DNA of 64,000 nucleotides from Xiphophorus maculatus (taxonomy: Eukaryota; Chordata; Actinopteri; Cyprinodontiformes; Poeciliidae): NCBI RefSeq assembly GCF_002775205.1, contig NC_036443.1:30381717-30445716 (forward strand), read 5' to 3'. A program made the position numbers and the translations under genes. Below are positions 24,280 to 36,790 of this stretch, in pieces (positions within the stretch are counted from its first letter, which is position 1; each line of letters starts with the position of its first letter). Below the pieces are notes generated by a model, which had not been told where the DNA came from, searched no databases, and was given only the letters and a program-made list of their open reading frames with translations.

Positions 24280-27200
24280 CAGGAGAAATGGGATGGTTAA
24301 AACGCAACAATCAATAAAATAGATGCTGATCATGGTTTGTGTCCTTGTCCCGTGTCTGCCATTGTCTAGGACGTGTCATCAATACACTGAGACGTCTGTA
24401 GGGATGCTGTTACTAGAAACGTGACTCAGTCTTCTTGACTGGAATACAAAATATGCAGAAACACACACATACACACACTCTGATAACTTATCGATCAATA
24501 ACAACCTATCATACCTCCCCCTCTTCAATGTCAAATTATAAGGACAGCAAAGAAGAGGATAAATATTTTAACAAGACTTTAAACGCCTTGAAATATTAAT
24601 GTCATTCTTACAAAAATGTCTTGCATGTTTTTATTTTTATTTTTGGTACCCAATGAATTTGCTTTTGATTTTAGGTTTCTATATTGGGCTTATAAAAATT
24701 GATCTGAAACATTTTTTTAATTATCCCACAATTAAACTTTAGATTTAAATCACTTTACAGTCTAAACCAGGGTCCTCCAGGCCCCAAACAGCATTAGCTT
24801 CTGGGCAGCGACCCACCTTACTGCTACAAAATATGTAAAGAATTATACTTTGGAATGTTTTTTATTTGATATTCCTTAATTATTACATTTATTTAGCATA
24901 AAAACTGCGTCATACATACTGATTTTAGATCGCTATAAGACCTGTTGCATAAAATTTTATTATCAGAGGACATATTATGACTTTATAACCAAATAATAAA
25001 AATTTTCCAACACAATCCCTTTTGATTATGAATATGTAATATTTTATATTAATCACATCAAAGTTGATATTATCACCACAGTTTTTTTTGCAGCAATGTT
25101 CAATTCTTTTGGTATTTTTCTTGTCAAACTTTTCCATTTGCTTTGAGAAGCAAAGCAGCTTGATGAATTTGACTGGCAGCCAATCAGAAACATTTAAATG
25201 CATTACATATACATAAGGTTTATGGGTTTAATTTTTTTAAATTTTATTTTAGAATATTTTTCTTATTTTCTCTCCAACTTTGAGGCCCCTCTGGCGCCCC
25301 TTGGTGGCTCTCCAGGGGATCGCAGCCCCAACACTGACGTAAACTTTGGTGGCTATAATTATTTAATGTCGTAATTAAATTAGATTCTCATTTTCCTCTG
25401 CAGCCTGGTGTTGTTCTTCCGTGTACCTCCAATAGTCATCTTCCTGCTGTTGGGAGACAAAATGTTGATACATTTTTTTTGATAAACTGTAATATTTGTA
25501 TGGTTTCTGTTGCAGAAGAAAAACATACCGTCATGCTCCTGCTCAGCTAAGTAAAATGTCTAAAAGTCTAAGTAAAATACTACCCACAGGGATGTATTGA
25601 ATGTTTCATAATTTCACAATATTTGAAGTTAAATTGAAGATGCCGGTGAAGTTACTAAAGCTCTATTTGTGTGTTACCCACCAGAGGGCGCTCTGATCTA
25701 GAAAATAATAAGTTTCTCTTGTTCTGTAGAGTAATTTAACTACCTTATAAGAACTGCTCAGAGTTTCTAAGTTTTTAAGATTCACATCAGAAGCACAACC
25801 TTCTGTTTCTGGTTTTGTTGCCCTGGTAAGGTGAGGTTTCAAGGGAGAACTTGGCCTTACTGCCTGTATGTTTAGGAGAATTTGGTTGTAGCTGATTCAT
25901 CACTAAAATAGAGACAAAAGTAGAAATCAAAACAAATGTGCAGTAAGGATTGATCAGAGAAAACCTAATTTTATGGCGGGTAATCAATTATTCTGACAAT
26001 CATTTAATCAGATACATTTTTTTGGCCACATTTTGCAGATTTTTCATGTAACTACATAAGCCTTCGTAGGGATTCTCCGGACCATTAGACGGAGAGGTCA
26101 TTGGTCAAAGGTCAGCCCAGGAGCTTGCTGCAACAACAAGCTTTTTTTTAATAAACATGTACATGATTAATGTAAATGAATGAAATAACGTTCCACATGA
26201 ACTAGTTTCTTGTTCTTATTTTTTACAGTTTTACACAATCTTAACCTATAATAATATGTAATGATTCTATATATTTGCCGTCGCCTCCCCGTTCGACTCG
26301 CTCTGAGACATGCGCAGTGTTTGTCTCGGAACGGGAAAAGATTCCCATCTAATTATCAGTAATAAATTTGCCTACATAAATCATAAGAAAGCATATAATG
26401 ACATGTAAACTCAGCAGCGCTTCGCTTTCAGAGACGGTGGGGACCACGTCCAACTTTAAGCATCACTTTGAAAGGAAGCTCAAAGAAAGGTAAGCTCTGT
26501 GGAGGTTAGCAAAGCTAGCTGCACAGTGACAAATATAAAGTAATTAGTAAGTCACGTTATTGATTGGATTTTAATCGGTATGTTTTGCATCCAGTGAAAA
26601 CAAGAATGTTGACAAACTGGACAATATGCTGACATTTTAGTGACATTTCCACAGTTGTGGTCTTGAAATAAAATCCCAACTCCTCAATGTCTGAGACCGA
26701 GACCATCAAAAAGAGGTCCTGAGACCGGTCTCATACAACACTAGTGTTTGATTGTGTCTCTGTGTTGGATTGTGATGGATGTTTGCTGGGAAATTAAATA
26801 CTAAAATAATTTAGCTGGAGAAGAAAACGGCTTCAGGGGAACTCTTTTAGAGTATCTTCAAAATCAGCTTCATCTTGTGACTCTGACCTGCTAATTAGCT
26901 CTAATGCTAACTAACATTCAGAGCCTGATATCAGCTGGAAACGGTCCAGTCAAAGAAGAGAAAGTGGTCATTTTATTTTGGACCCGGCAGTAGTTTCTAA
27001 AAGTGGATTCAGGTTGGAGGTATTGAAGGACTGGCTTGATGGGCGCAGCAGGAGGAAACGTTCCCGACCTCCTGATGAGTGGAAATGAGCACAACTGTCA
27101 GTATCTGCAGCAGAAGAGCCAATGACAGCATTTCTCTCAAAAAGACTGGAGAGGATCTCTGCAAGACACGGTGAATGTTTCAACAAGCTTTGAATCATTC

Positions 27201-27599
27201 ACCCATAGGGGGCAGTGTAGCGCAAAGGTCAAACCTATGTCAGCCAATCAGAATCCTTCAAAACAACTACAACTTCCTGTTAGGAATTCAACATGGCGCC
27301 AGGAGGTTCATTAATAGGTTGAACTGTTTTTAAATGGCTTATTAGATCACAGAGGCAATGAAACAAGATAATGTTGATGCGGAAAAGTGTCAAAGTAAGT
27401 TTGTGGAAATATTGGACAAGTATATATAGATGTCTACATAACAGTATAAGCTTTTATAATTTTACATTTTAAGACTATTTTAAAGCATTATTTTAATGTA
27501 TTAAAATTTACACACATGGACAAATTTATTTATCGACCCTTTGTTAAAAATAGCAGGTGTTTTGGTTTAAGGTCCTGTTCCTGTCAGTGACATCGACTC
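24280..27599. other. Intergenic, no gene seen
   Basis: AT-rich. The stretch 24770-25345 may be a decayed DNA element: it is bounded by GGTCCTCCAGGCCCC and GGCGCCCCTTGGTGGCTCTC, but the termini do not pair well enough to call it. Confidence 0.35.
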
Positions 27600-27604
27600 C
27601 TAAC

Positions 27605-27965
27605 TTTTATACTGCAGAGAAACTAAATTTCACTCAGTATTTCTGGTCTAGTTTCTTGTGTAAATATATTAATACACTTGAAATAAGAGAAAACTAACTT
27701 AGTAACTTCATAAAGTAACTTCTCAGCAAAATACAGGAGTTTGTTTTAAGTCAGCTGAAAACATGGGGAAATATATAATTATAAATGAAACAATCTAGCA
27801 AAGGAATAAGTAGTTTCTCATCAATATTAAGGAATTGTTGACTTAAAACAAGCTCATATTTCTTGAGGAAAGGTTATTTCTAAGTTAGTTTTGTCTTATT
27901 TCAAGTGCACTAAGATATTTGCACAGGAAACTGGACCCAAGATACTTTGTAAGATTTTGTAAACA
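27605..27965. mobile_element. Fold-back MITE, diverged copy
   Basis: Inverted-repeat halves. ACTAACTTAGTAACTTCATA and CAGCAAAATACAGGAGTTTG on the left mirror ACTTAAAACAAGCTCATATT and AAGTTAGTTTTGTCTTATTT on the right. It is the same family as 41654-42050, with worn outer ends. Confidence 0.75.
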
Positions 27966-28559
27966 AGGTTTTTTGGGGGGTTTTAGTTCATTTTCTGACT
28001 CTTTGTATGGAATAAACATAAGTGCAAATGGTGTAAACAGAAAAACATGTTGTAATAGTCCCAGTTATAAAGTCATGCACTGGAAAAACTTCCCCGCACT
28101 ACATGTACATGTGTTTGAACATGATGCATTTTGTTGTGTTTTCAATGTCATTAAAACCTCTTTAGAAAGCTCCCACTCCCACTGGTGGGCTCCCGCTGCT
28201 TCCTGACACTTATTAATGTCGCTGCCTGGAGGGGCCGTGACTCCCACAGTCACGGTGTGGGAACACATTACAGCCTAGCATCAGCACGAACAAGCTGCTC
28301 ACGCTCACAAACATCTCCCAGTCGCACCACTCCACCGTTTCAGCTGATCAGACATCAGGCTTTGTTACCGACAAACAATAATCTGCATCAGGGGAGCATT
28401 GAATCAGAACACGGGATAAAATGGGGAAATGTTGAACATTTAAGGCAAATTACTCCTGATCTCTGTTTTAGAGATGGTTCTGATGTGCCGCCTTAACACA
28501 GAATCAGTGAGCTAATTGTTAGCGTTTTCTCATTTTCAGTGCATTTAGCGTCCCTAAAC

Positions 28560-29149
28560 CAGGAGTGTCCAAAGTGTGGTCCAGGGGCCATTTATGACTG
28601 ATTCTGGGGGGCCGCACAGAATCCCCAACTTGGATCCCCATAATTCAAGAACTGAATTATGATTTTCATAATTCAAGAATTATGAAAATCTAGCCTGTCC
28701 GTCACAGATGCAAACTTTTTAATTTTAATCAAATGCTTACCCTGATTAAAGATAATATTTTTTATATTGTAATTTTCTCACAATAGAAAATGTTAAATAT
28801 AACACAAAGTAAAATATGTAGAGACTTTTACTGTTAAAAAGTTGACTTTTTTTTACTAAAAAATAAACTTTTGATTTATTTATTAAACTTGGCTAAACAT
28901 AGCAGGTGTTTTGAAAGGAAGCGACTAAAATCTTTTTCTTATAAGATAATAAATGTGCTCAATCAAGCCCAGAAGAATTTGAAAACTAAAAATTTCTTTT
29001 AATACAGAAAATCTGCAAAATCATTTTAAAGCTTTGGGTCATTTTTACAAAAAACTACTTTACTACTTGATTTTAGTCTTTCTATTATTATTTAATTGCT
29101 ATTCACTTGTCGATTTTGACCCACATGACAAAAAGTTTGGACACTTCTG
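28560..29149 (-). mobile_element. hAT-like non-autonomous element with 8-bp target duplication
   Basis: Ends CAGGAGTGTCCAAAGTGTGG and AAAAGTTTGGACACTTCTG form short inverted repeats. Flanks CCCTAAAC (28552-28559) and CTCTAAAC (29150-29157) match at 7 of 8 bases, the duplication length typical of hAT transposons. The interior (GGGGGGCCGC, then AT-rich) matches the element in nppa intron 1 in the opposite orientation. Confidence 0.82.
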
Positions 29150-29157
29150 CTCTAAAC

Positions 29158-29429
29158 TAATATTTCCAAATAATGTCAATAAATGTGACAATATCAGGTG
29201 TGAAATCTGACTATTTTCTTTTTTTATTCCTCCTCAACTGTGACATTCAGCTGTAATCTGCTAATAGCTTGTTTTTACTCACTTTTAGAATAACTGTTTT
29301 GTAAACTTTCAGTTGACTAAAGTTTGACATCTGTATTGAGGTTTTGGTTATTGGCTGTTAAGTTTTTAAGTATTTAGACGTTAATATTAATGCTTTTATT
29401 TTGAAGACTGTAACTTCCAAACCCTCAAT
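29158..29429. other. Intergenic, no feature
   Basis: AT-rich, nothing supported. Confidence 0.35.
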
Positions 29430-29745
29430 CCTTTGTTCCCAATAAGCTGATTTCAAAGAAGAACCAAGCAGGAATAAGATAAAAACCGACAGTAGAGACA
29501 TAATGTCTAGGGATTTTATAGTACACATAAATTATAATGTTAGAGTTAAACTGGTGCTCCAACATCCACCTTGTGTTCTTCAATCCAGTGTAGCTCCATC
29601 TGTTCGGCACACAAAGCATCCAGCGCTGTCTTGCCAGAATGCAGATCCATGATTTAGAATGGCCTAGTAAAAGTCCAGACTGAATCCAACTGAGAATCTT
29701 TGGAAAGACATGATTGAATCTCACTGAATTTAACCTATTTGGAAA
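29430..29745 (+). pseudogene. Tc1-like transposase relic
   Basis: The text around 29650-29715 reads EWPSKSPD and then, after a one-base shift, LNPTENLWKD: the Tc1/mariner motif around the last catalytic aspartate and following helix (W-P-x-x-S-P-D-x-N-P-I-E). Stops and the shift break the frame. Only the C-terminal part is recognisable. Confidence 0.6.
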
Positions 29746-29839
29746 CAGAAATGGGTATAAAGTTCAGTCTCTAGATGTAGAAACTAAAAGAATAGAAAAA
29801 ATTTGCTTACTGTCTTATGAGGAAGCTGATTCAAACTCA

Positions 29840-30010
29840 GTTCAATTCAAAAAATACTTTACTGAACCAAAAAGGAAATGAAATGTTGTAACTCGTATTA
29901 TTAAATTTTTTCCAAGAGTTATTGTAAGTAGTAATGGCTGTTGGCAGAGCTCTCGTAGCTGTCTGTATTACAGTGAATTTGAAGAAGCCTCTGACTGAAG
30001 ACACACTGTC
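29840..30010 (+). repeat. Dispersed repeat (AATACTTTA family), copy 1
   Basis: TTCAATTCAAAAAATACTTT, GGAAATGAAATGTTGTAACT, ATGGCTGTTGGCAG and GCCTCTGACTGAAGACAC match 43311-43450 in order and orientation. This is a common teleost repeat; element class not assigned. Confidence 0.72.
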
Positions 30011-33000
30011 CAAACCAAGGACAACTGTTTGTCTAATAAAAGCAATATTCCTCCAGAAAGGCAGGAATTAAAATTTGAAAAAGAAAGTACAGTCACTCCA
30101 ACCTGCAAAGCAATTCTAAAAAGGATGCTTACATGAAATAAAATAAAATAAATATCTGTCATACATGTGTACTGGGTTCTGGTTTATTACCAACATAAAC
30201 AAGATTCCTGGAAAGAATGAAATGATTCATCGACCTGCTTTCAGGAGCTCTTTGTCCTTGATCCTCACCTTCTGCTTACAAATTAACCAACTTATTGCTG
30301 CTGTAACACCGCTAAGCAAACATACAAAACACTGATTTCTATTTAGAGTTTAAAATAACAGTTTATTGACCGAGAAGAAGAGAGGAAAGGAAAGTGAGTA
30401 ATTGAGCCTAATCATTGCAGAGCTGCAGCCAGCATGCTGTCCGCCCTTGTGACAGTTTCAGTATCAGGGCTGGAATGCAACACAAGAGTTGTTTCCCCTA
30501 ATGATGCCCCTGCCTTCCACACCTCAGGACAAGTGAGTGTGGCTGACATGACTGTGGCGAGGCAGCGACAGGGAGGACAGATCGTTTGGCCACGTTGGTT
30601 GGGTGTGGCAGCCAATCACAGGGACGTGTTCAACTCCGGCCCCGGCGGCTGAAACCTGAAAGAAGATTTACTTCATGATGGCTTTTTTTGTTTGATTTAC
30701 TGTTGGGTTGCAGTTTTATTCAACCTTCAAGCTTCTTCTTCCCAGTGGGAGAAAACCCAGAGGAGGAACCAAACTGCTGAAGGGAATGTTTATCCTTTTC
30801 TGGTTTGGGTGCAGCTTTGCAGTGGCGCAGTCATAAAAACTGCTGTTTTCATGGGGCTTTGTGCATGAATGGTTCTCTCTGGGTACTCCAGGTTCCTCCC
30901 AAAGTCCACAAGAATACAAGCCGATGTGACTGGCAGACATTTTGGGAGTCGGGGCCTCAAGTGGAAAAAAATGGGGAACCTTTGTAGTCAGCAGACTTTT
31001 GATTGAACCTTCTGCATAATTTGCATTCACTCACAAGAAAATAACATACCTGCCTCTTGTTTTGTTTCTATGTTTGAAATATGCAATCCTTTATGTTAGT
31101 GATACCTACAAACACCTACAAAGCAACTGGACCTGGTGGGTCCCGGAACATCAACTCCAAACAATAATGCATTTTTAAGTGCTGTAAAGAAAACAGGATG
31201 ACATCCAGATCTATGATGGTGTTTATAGGCACCAACTACAAACCACTGAACCATCGTGAATAAAAAAAATCAGTGCAACGGTCCTGACACCACATGCTGC
31301 TCATTCAGCCAAGCAAATTTCTGTAGCGAGGCACCCATGTTCTAGTTACGGACTTAGCTGAGGGGAAAAGGTGTGTGTGTGTGTGGGCGTGTGTGTGTGT
31401 GGAACGGGGGAACTCTGCAGATGATTTACCTGAGTAATAGTTATGAGGTTTAAATGTTGGTTTATCAAACTAATTGCTTTAGCGTTGAGTAACAGCACTC
31501 TCCTTGTTCAATGCTTCCAAAACATCAGAGTTGGGGGTCAGGTAGTATTTTGGTTCTCCTGGGTCGTTAGGATGTTTGGTTCCTGGTTTCTGTCTGGCTA
31601 GCGGAGCCTCCAGGTTCTGCCTGGGAGCGGTCAGCTCACAGTCACTGTGAGTTCACTGACATTTGGGTTGGTTGGGCAGTGACAGTGGACCTGGGCTTGG
31701 TGTTGGTTCTCCCTGACTTTGCAGTGAAGGTGATGCAGCCTAAACCTTACGGACATATCCTGGTCAAAGATAACACGAGGTTCTTTACGTTATTACCGGA
31801 AGCCAACTGACTGAGAACTGACCCCTGTGGTACTCCACAAGTAACGCCAGAGCAGGAAGAAGATCATCGTTACCAACATCTACCTCATGTTTCAGTGTTC
31901 TCTTTGTATTTTTCATTGGACAACCATTGCCAGGAAGGAAGGTGTTCCACTGTTACATGTTTTCTTTATTTGTGGATATTATTTCTTTCTGTGGTTCAGT
32001 GAGTCCCAAAGCCTGAGAAATGTCAGGAATGGGGAGGAAATGGAGGAAGATCTTCTGTGGTAATCCCTAAAAGGAGCAGCTGAAAGGAGGGATCTATCTT
32101 ACTGTAAGAGGTCACTCACCTGACGCTGACTCATTGTGACACATTGCTGCTTTATGGCAATGTGTCACATATTCACTCTGGTGACAACAACATCATGACT
32201 ATGAAACATTGCTGGACAGTTTCAGATTAGACTCCAGGTCTGCACTCTATACAAACAGGAAACAAGGAAACAATGAGCCGGTTCATCCCATCAACTGCAT
32301 TCCAGCACTTCCTCCTTTCAGCAGATTTTCTCCTCATAATACAGAAACACAGGCTGCTCTGAGGCGTCTTATGAAACGCAGAACATTTTGTACATCCAAG
32401 TGATTATCAGTGTTTTCTCCTGTTGTTTGTGCCACAGCCATCCAACACAAACAACAATTCAACATGTAACTGCACTTGAGGGAGTTGCGATCATGCCGTA
32501 ATTGTTTTCATTCCTGTGCAAAAACTGCAGGCCAAACAAACCGAAATGTCACATCTTGACCTTGCTTTTAAAACGAATGAATGACTCGTTCAGCTGGGTT
32601 TCATGGAGAAATAATCAGCAATGTTCCTACAAATTTAAAATTTGGAACAATTTCCTCTATATTCTACTGAAATCTTAGGTTATCCCTGATGTTTTCTGGA
32701 TGTCTGGAGCCTGTTACAAACACGGTCCATTATTCTTAAGCTGAATGTATGAAGAATCATAAGCTTTGACAGAAATGTACCAGCATTTCCCCCAAAGAGT
32801 CATCAGTGTAGTTTGGTCTAAAAATGAAGTGAAAGGTTTTCCATGTCTTTAGATTTTAAAGGCCTCCAGAAAAGCCAGTGTACCACTGATCAGTCTGGTG
32901 AAAGATTATTGGACCGTTTACCTTTTGGCTGGCAGGTTCAGGTCCTTCAGAAAAGGTCTGGTGGCTAAAGATCTGGCTACGGTTTCTAGGTTGTAACTTG

Positions 33001-35100
33001 TTTGTTGGCTGAAAAGACGTGTTTGTAAATTTGTCATGAGCCTCCACTGTCGCACAGTTTACTCATTTCCGTGTCTAGGTAATGATTGGCAAACATTTTC
33101 CAAAATAGCATGAGTCCAAGTTTAGAAAGAGAAGATTAGAGGGCGGTTTGGTGCTGGAGCAACAGGCAGTGCATTTATATTTGAAGGTGAAGATAAAGTG
33201 AAACATGACTCTGAGCTGTAATCTTTATCTCTTACTCTGAATTCAGTGGACAATGCCTGAAATCTCAGACTGTGCAAATAACTCTGCATGTACATTTGCA
33301 CATGCAGAGGTCGTGTGAAGAGAGAAAAATGGAAATCTCACAATAAAACGGTAAATTTACAAAGATTAAAGTAAGCTGCATTAATGCAACGAAGAACAAA
33401 TACAGCAATGTACTTGGATGCCTAAAATCCTAAAGAGAACAAAAAGCAGAAATACAATTGAAACATTTAATATTTCTATGAAGGATGATTTATTTATATA
33501 TCTTTCAGAGCATTTCAGAAAACTTGCAAAAGATTGTTAAGATTGGAGTCGAAACCTTGCAGCACCAATGCCATGTAACTTCCCTATGGACCAGCGCCAG
33601 TGGTCACTGGAACAATCTGCCTGAAAGAGACTCCAGGAGATTCCAGGAACAACCTCAGAGACTTTATTCTGGAAAACACAGTCCTCGGAAAAGCTGAGAA
33701 ACGGCACAGAATTATTTCGAACACAGTTTTATTTTTAGATTATGGCTTTGATGCTAACTAATCTCTTGACAATTGGTCCCATACTGCCTATGGACTCGTC
33801 GCATCGTGACATCACGAGAGGAAGATCCCGTCCATCCCCCTGCTGGAGGGCAAAAAGCTGCTCACCGACGATGACTAGCATTAGTTTTAGCTTTTACGTT
33901 ATCAACATAACGCGCCAAATTTTAAAGGTACACCTTGATATATAAAAGAAAAAGAGACGCAGTGCTTTGCTACTATTTGTCAAAACTAGGACAACTAGAT
34001 AACAAGGGCAAGAAAAAGTTTTAATTAGGAAAGAAATTACAAGCAAGAGGGAAGTAGGTCAGTTATGCTAGCTTGACTTTGACAACCACAACATCTAGAT
34101 GTGCTGCAGAATGTTTTGGTCCAATTAAAAAATAATAAATAAAAAAAAAGACGACCTAAACACCAACTCTGACAGGTCACTAGGGCAGGTATTTAAATTA
34201 ACCAATCACTGCAGTGTTAGCTTAGCTAATAAAAGCCGCAGAGATCACTTCTTAATCTGTTTGCTGTAGAACAGCGATGCATTCTGGGTACAGAATAAAG
34301 GTCGTTTGCTGCATCAGGGATCACTGGTGGAAAAAGTGAGAGGAAATGCAAGTGCTTTGTAAACAGTCTTCAAAATAAGAGCATGAATATAAACATCTAA
34401 CTGCTTAAATGATTTTTAACAGTAGAAAACCAAAACTTCAACAAAGATGTCAAACATTTTTCAACTGAAAGTTTACAAAACAGCCACTTAACTGAGTGCC
34501 TTAGGATTTATCTGAAAAAAATAATTTGGAGGAAGCTGAGAGAGCTAAATGTTTTCAAAGTTAGTTGAAACGCTGGATGAAAAATTTGTGCTACCATTAG
34601 CTGATTAGCATAAGTGTGTCCTCCACTTTATTGCATTATTTACTTAAGTTTATTTCTTTCTTGAAGTTTGTCCACCTAATGTATAATTAGACAACATATT
34701 CTGAAAATGATGTGGCATTACAAGGAAAGAAAAAACTTATAAATGTCCATTTTAATTATAAAATTTTGTGAGTATTTATGCAGCCCATGTTTAGCTGTTT
34801 ATTTGTAATAAAAATGTGTGTGTGGTCTAAACAGAGATCAAGAGCTAGCTGGTATAGCTGCGTGCATTATGTGGAAAATGATCTCTGAACAGTTAAACAC
34901 AAACAGGAAGTGCTCCACTAAAATATCATATAAACAAACTAACCGAAACAGCAAAAAGAGGAGCAGACAAATTAATAATGTGTGTGACAGTTGGACCTTC
35001 ATCTCTCAGAGTCCAGTTTAAGTTCAGCAGCTAATGTGCAGCTGTGACCCTCACAGAGTGGAGAGCCAGAGTCTTCAGTCACGTTGTGGCAGCTTCAGAG
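30011..35100. other. Intergenic, no gene seen
   Basis: About 5 kb of mixed sequence. 30870-30915 (ACTCCAGGTTCCTCCCAAAG) resembles a piece of the V-SINE body and 31372-31401 is a GT-rich run. 31815-31845 (GACCCCTGTGGTACTCCACA) resembles LINE sequence. No coding exon recognised. Confidence 0.4.
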
Positions 35101-35203
35101 AGACCGAACACCTCCGAGAGTCAGGTTAGGCTCCAGCATGCAGCACCATTAGTCACACCTCATTAATTTTCCTCCGGATCGCATGGTGACGAAATCAGGT
35201 CGG

Positions 35204-35210
35204 TATAAAG
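35204..35210 (+). promoter_or_regulatory. TATA box of the CNP-3-like gene
   Basis: TATAAAG, 98 bases before the ATG, in GGTCGGTATAAAGGCGGC. Transcription would start near 35235, giving a 5' leader of about 70 bases. That is a normal layout for natriuretic peptide genes. Confidence 0.75.
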
Positions 35211-35307
35211 GCGGCACCTGCAGCGCCGGAGACCCAGAGGAGAGCGGCAGCAGCAACGAGAGTCATCACAGACAGGAACGACTGAAAACCGCCACAGGAA
35301 GAAGAAA

Positions 35308-35814
35308 ATGCAGCCAAATTTCTCAGTTTGCTGTTTTTCTCTGCTGTTCATTAATTTCATAGGAGCTAAGCCCATTTCTGACATACAGGTAAGTTCAGCT
35401 GGAGTGGATATCATTCCGACCGATGTGTCCAACAAATTAAATCAGTGTTGCTGACTTGTTTGCGTGCAGAAATCACTCATTTTAAGGCCATTTCCTTTTT
35501 CCCAGAGTTTGCAGCAGCTTTTGGAGAATGAAATCATCAACTTTCCCCTCTCCTCTGAGGAGGCGCAGGTGGAGGAGAGCGACTTCGGCTCAGACAGGTC
35601 TGTGCTTGGCACTGTGGGGCAGCGGGAGCCGTGGAGCACCGTCGACCGCCGCAGCGCCGCGCCGCTGGCCAAAGACGACGTGCTGGCGCGTTTCCTCAAA
35701 GACATCATGACCACCTCCAAGCGTTCGTGGAGCCGATACAAGAAAGGCGGTTTGAGGAGCTGCTTCGGGGTCCGCCTGGAGCGGATCGGCTCCTTCAGCG
35801 GACTGGGATGCTGA
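35308..35814 (+). CDS. cnp3: C-type natriuretic peptide precursor (CNP-3-like)
   Basis: Two coding exons: 35308-35388 and 35506-35814, 129 residues. Exon 1 encodes MQPNFSVCCFSLLFINFIGA, a signal peptide, then KPISDIQ. Exon 2 starts SLQQLLENE, aligning with the same position in nppa (SLLERIEE) and nppb (VLLQKLEE). The precursor ends with a basic segment (SRYKKGGLRS) and the 17-residue ring CFGVRLERIGSFSGLGC (Cys113-Cys129) directly before the stop. Lack of a tail after the second Cys is the hallmark of CNP. CNP-type peptides act on the guanylyl cyclase receptor NPR-B. Tandem linkage to nppb and nppa identifies it as the fish CNP-3 type. An intron interrupts the 3' untranslated region one base after the stop. 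An upstream in-frame acceptor (35468-35469) could add 12 residues. Confidence 0.9.
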
Positions 35815-35924
35815 GGTACGAAACCGGCATGAAATTTCTTTCATCTTTTTTTAAAAAAAATCACATCATATATCCTGCAGTTTCAGTTTCAAAAATGCAT
35901 CATAATTATATTACATAATAGCTG

Positions 35925-36330
35925 GTCTGTCACTATAACAACATTCTGCTGAAAGATAAATTGTTCCAGAAGTTATTCCGATAAACGACAATATTGTTAT
36001 TTTGAGACCATTTTCAAGTAATATAATGCTGCCACCATAACACAAGAACAGATTGTCAAAGATCAATGAACTTTAAATTCTAATGACCATTTAACACTGG
36101 AACTACAAGACATTTTACATATCCAAAATAAATAAAACAACCAATAAAATGAATTATGAAGTATCTGTAAACTAAATTGTCCTTCAAAAACACCAGACTG
36201 AAACTTTTATTAACCTGTCTTAGGCAGAAAGAGAGAAAAGAGAAAAACTATAAATCATGCAAATCTAAATTATTGAGTTTGTTTTAATTTAACAAGCGAT
36301 TAATTGATTTACAACATAATTACAGTTTGT
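35925..36330 (-). repeat. Dispersed repeat (AT-rich family A), copy 3, in the CNP-3-like intron 2
   Basis: Minus-orientation copy: ATATTGTTATTTTGAGACCA, TTTCAAGTAATATAATGCTG and CACTGGAACTACAAGACATT. It fills most of the intron between the stop-codon exon and the non-coding third exon. Confidence 0.7.
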
Positions 36331-36497
36331 TTTTAACTTTCTCCATAGGTTTATTCGACATATATTTATAGGTTTAGACACAATCCTGCAAAGTACAAGG
36401 ATGCAAGCTTGACTGTTTATTTTTTTGAGTTTGGAAAAGTTAAATTTGAAGCTTTGTTTGTGTCCGTTCTGTTTTTAAAGTGCTTTTGTGTCGACAG

Positions 36498-36790
36498 GTC
36501 CGTTCTCCCAGAGACGTTGCAGACCGCCGCAGCAGTTACTGCTCTCACCCAACACAGATTTATTCCCTTTCATTGTGTTTTCTAAAATGAAAGCTGCTGA
36601 ATTCTAATTTATTGTTTGTGTATTTATTATTTATCTTTCTATTGGATAAAGTCAAGTTGCCTTGTGATTTTCTGTATTGGAGTAAAATAATTATTTTGCA
36701 TATAAATGTTGATTCGTTGGTTATTTGTGGGGACAGCTATATGCAGCATTATGCAGGACTCGGCACAAATAAAGAGTTTTAATTAGATTT
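36498..36790 (+). other. cnp3: CNP-3-like 3' untranslated exon
   Basis: Acceptor GTGTCGACAG at 36488-36497. The exon begins GTCCGTTCTCCCAGAG and carries several ATTTATT words. The likely polyadenylation signal is AATAAA at 36768-36773. The exact end is inferred; an earlier end near 36700 is possible. Confidence 0.55.

Noticed and set aside
24770-25345. Possible hAT or other DNA element
   Set aside because: The outer words look transposon-like but the termini do not pair and no target duplication was found.
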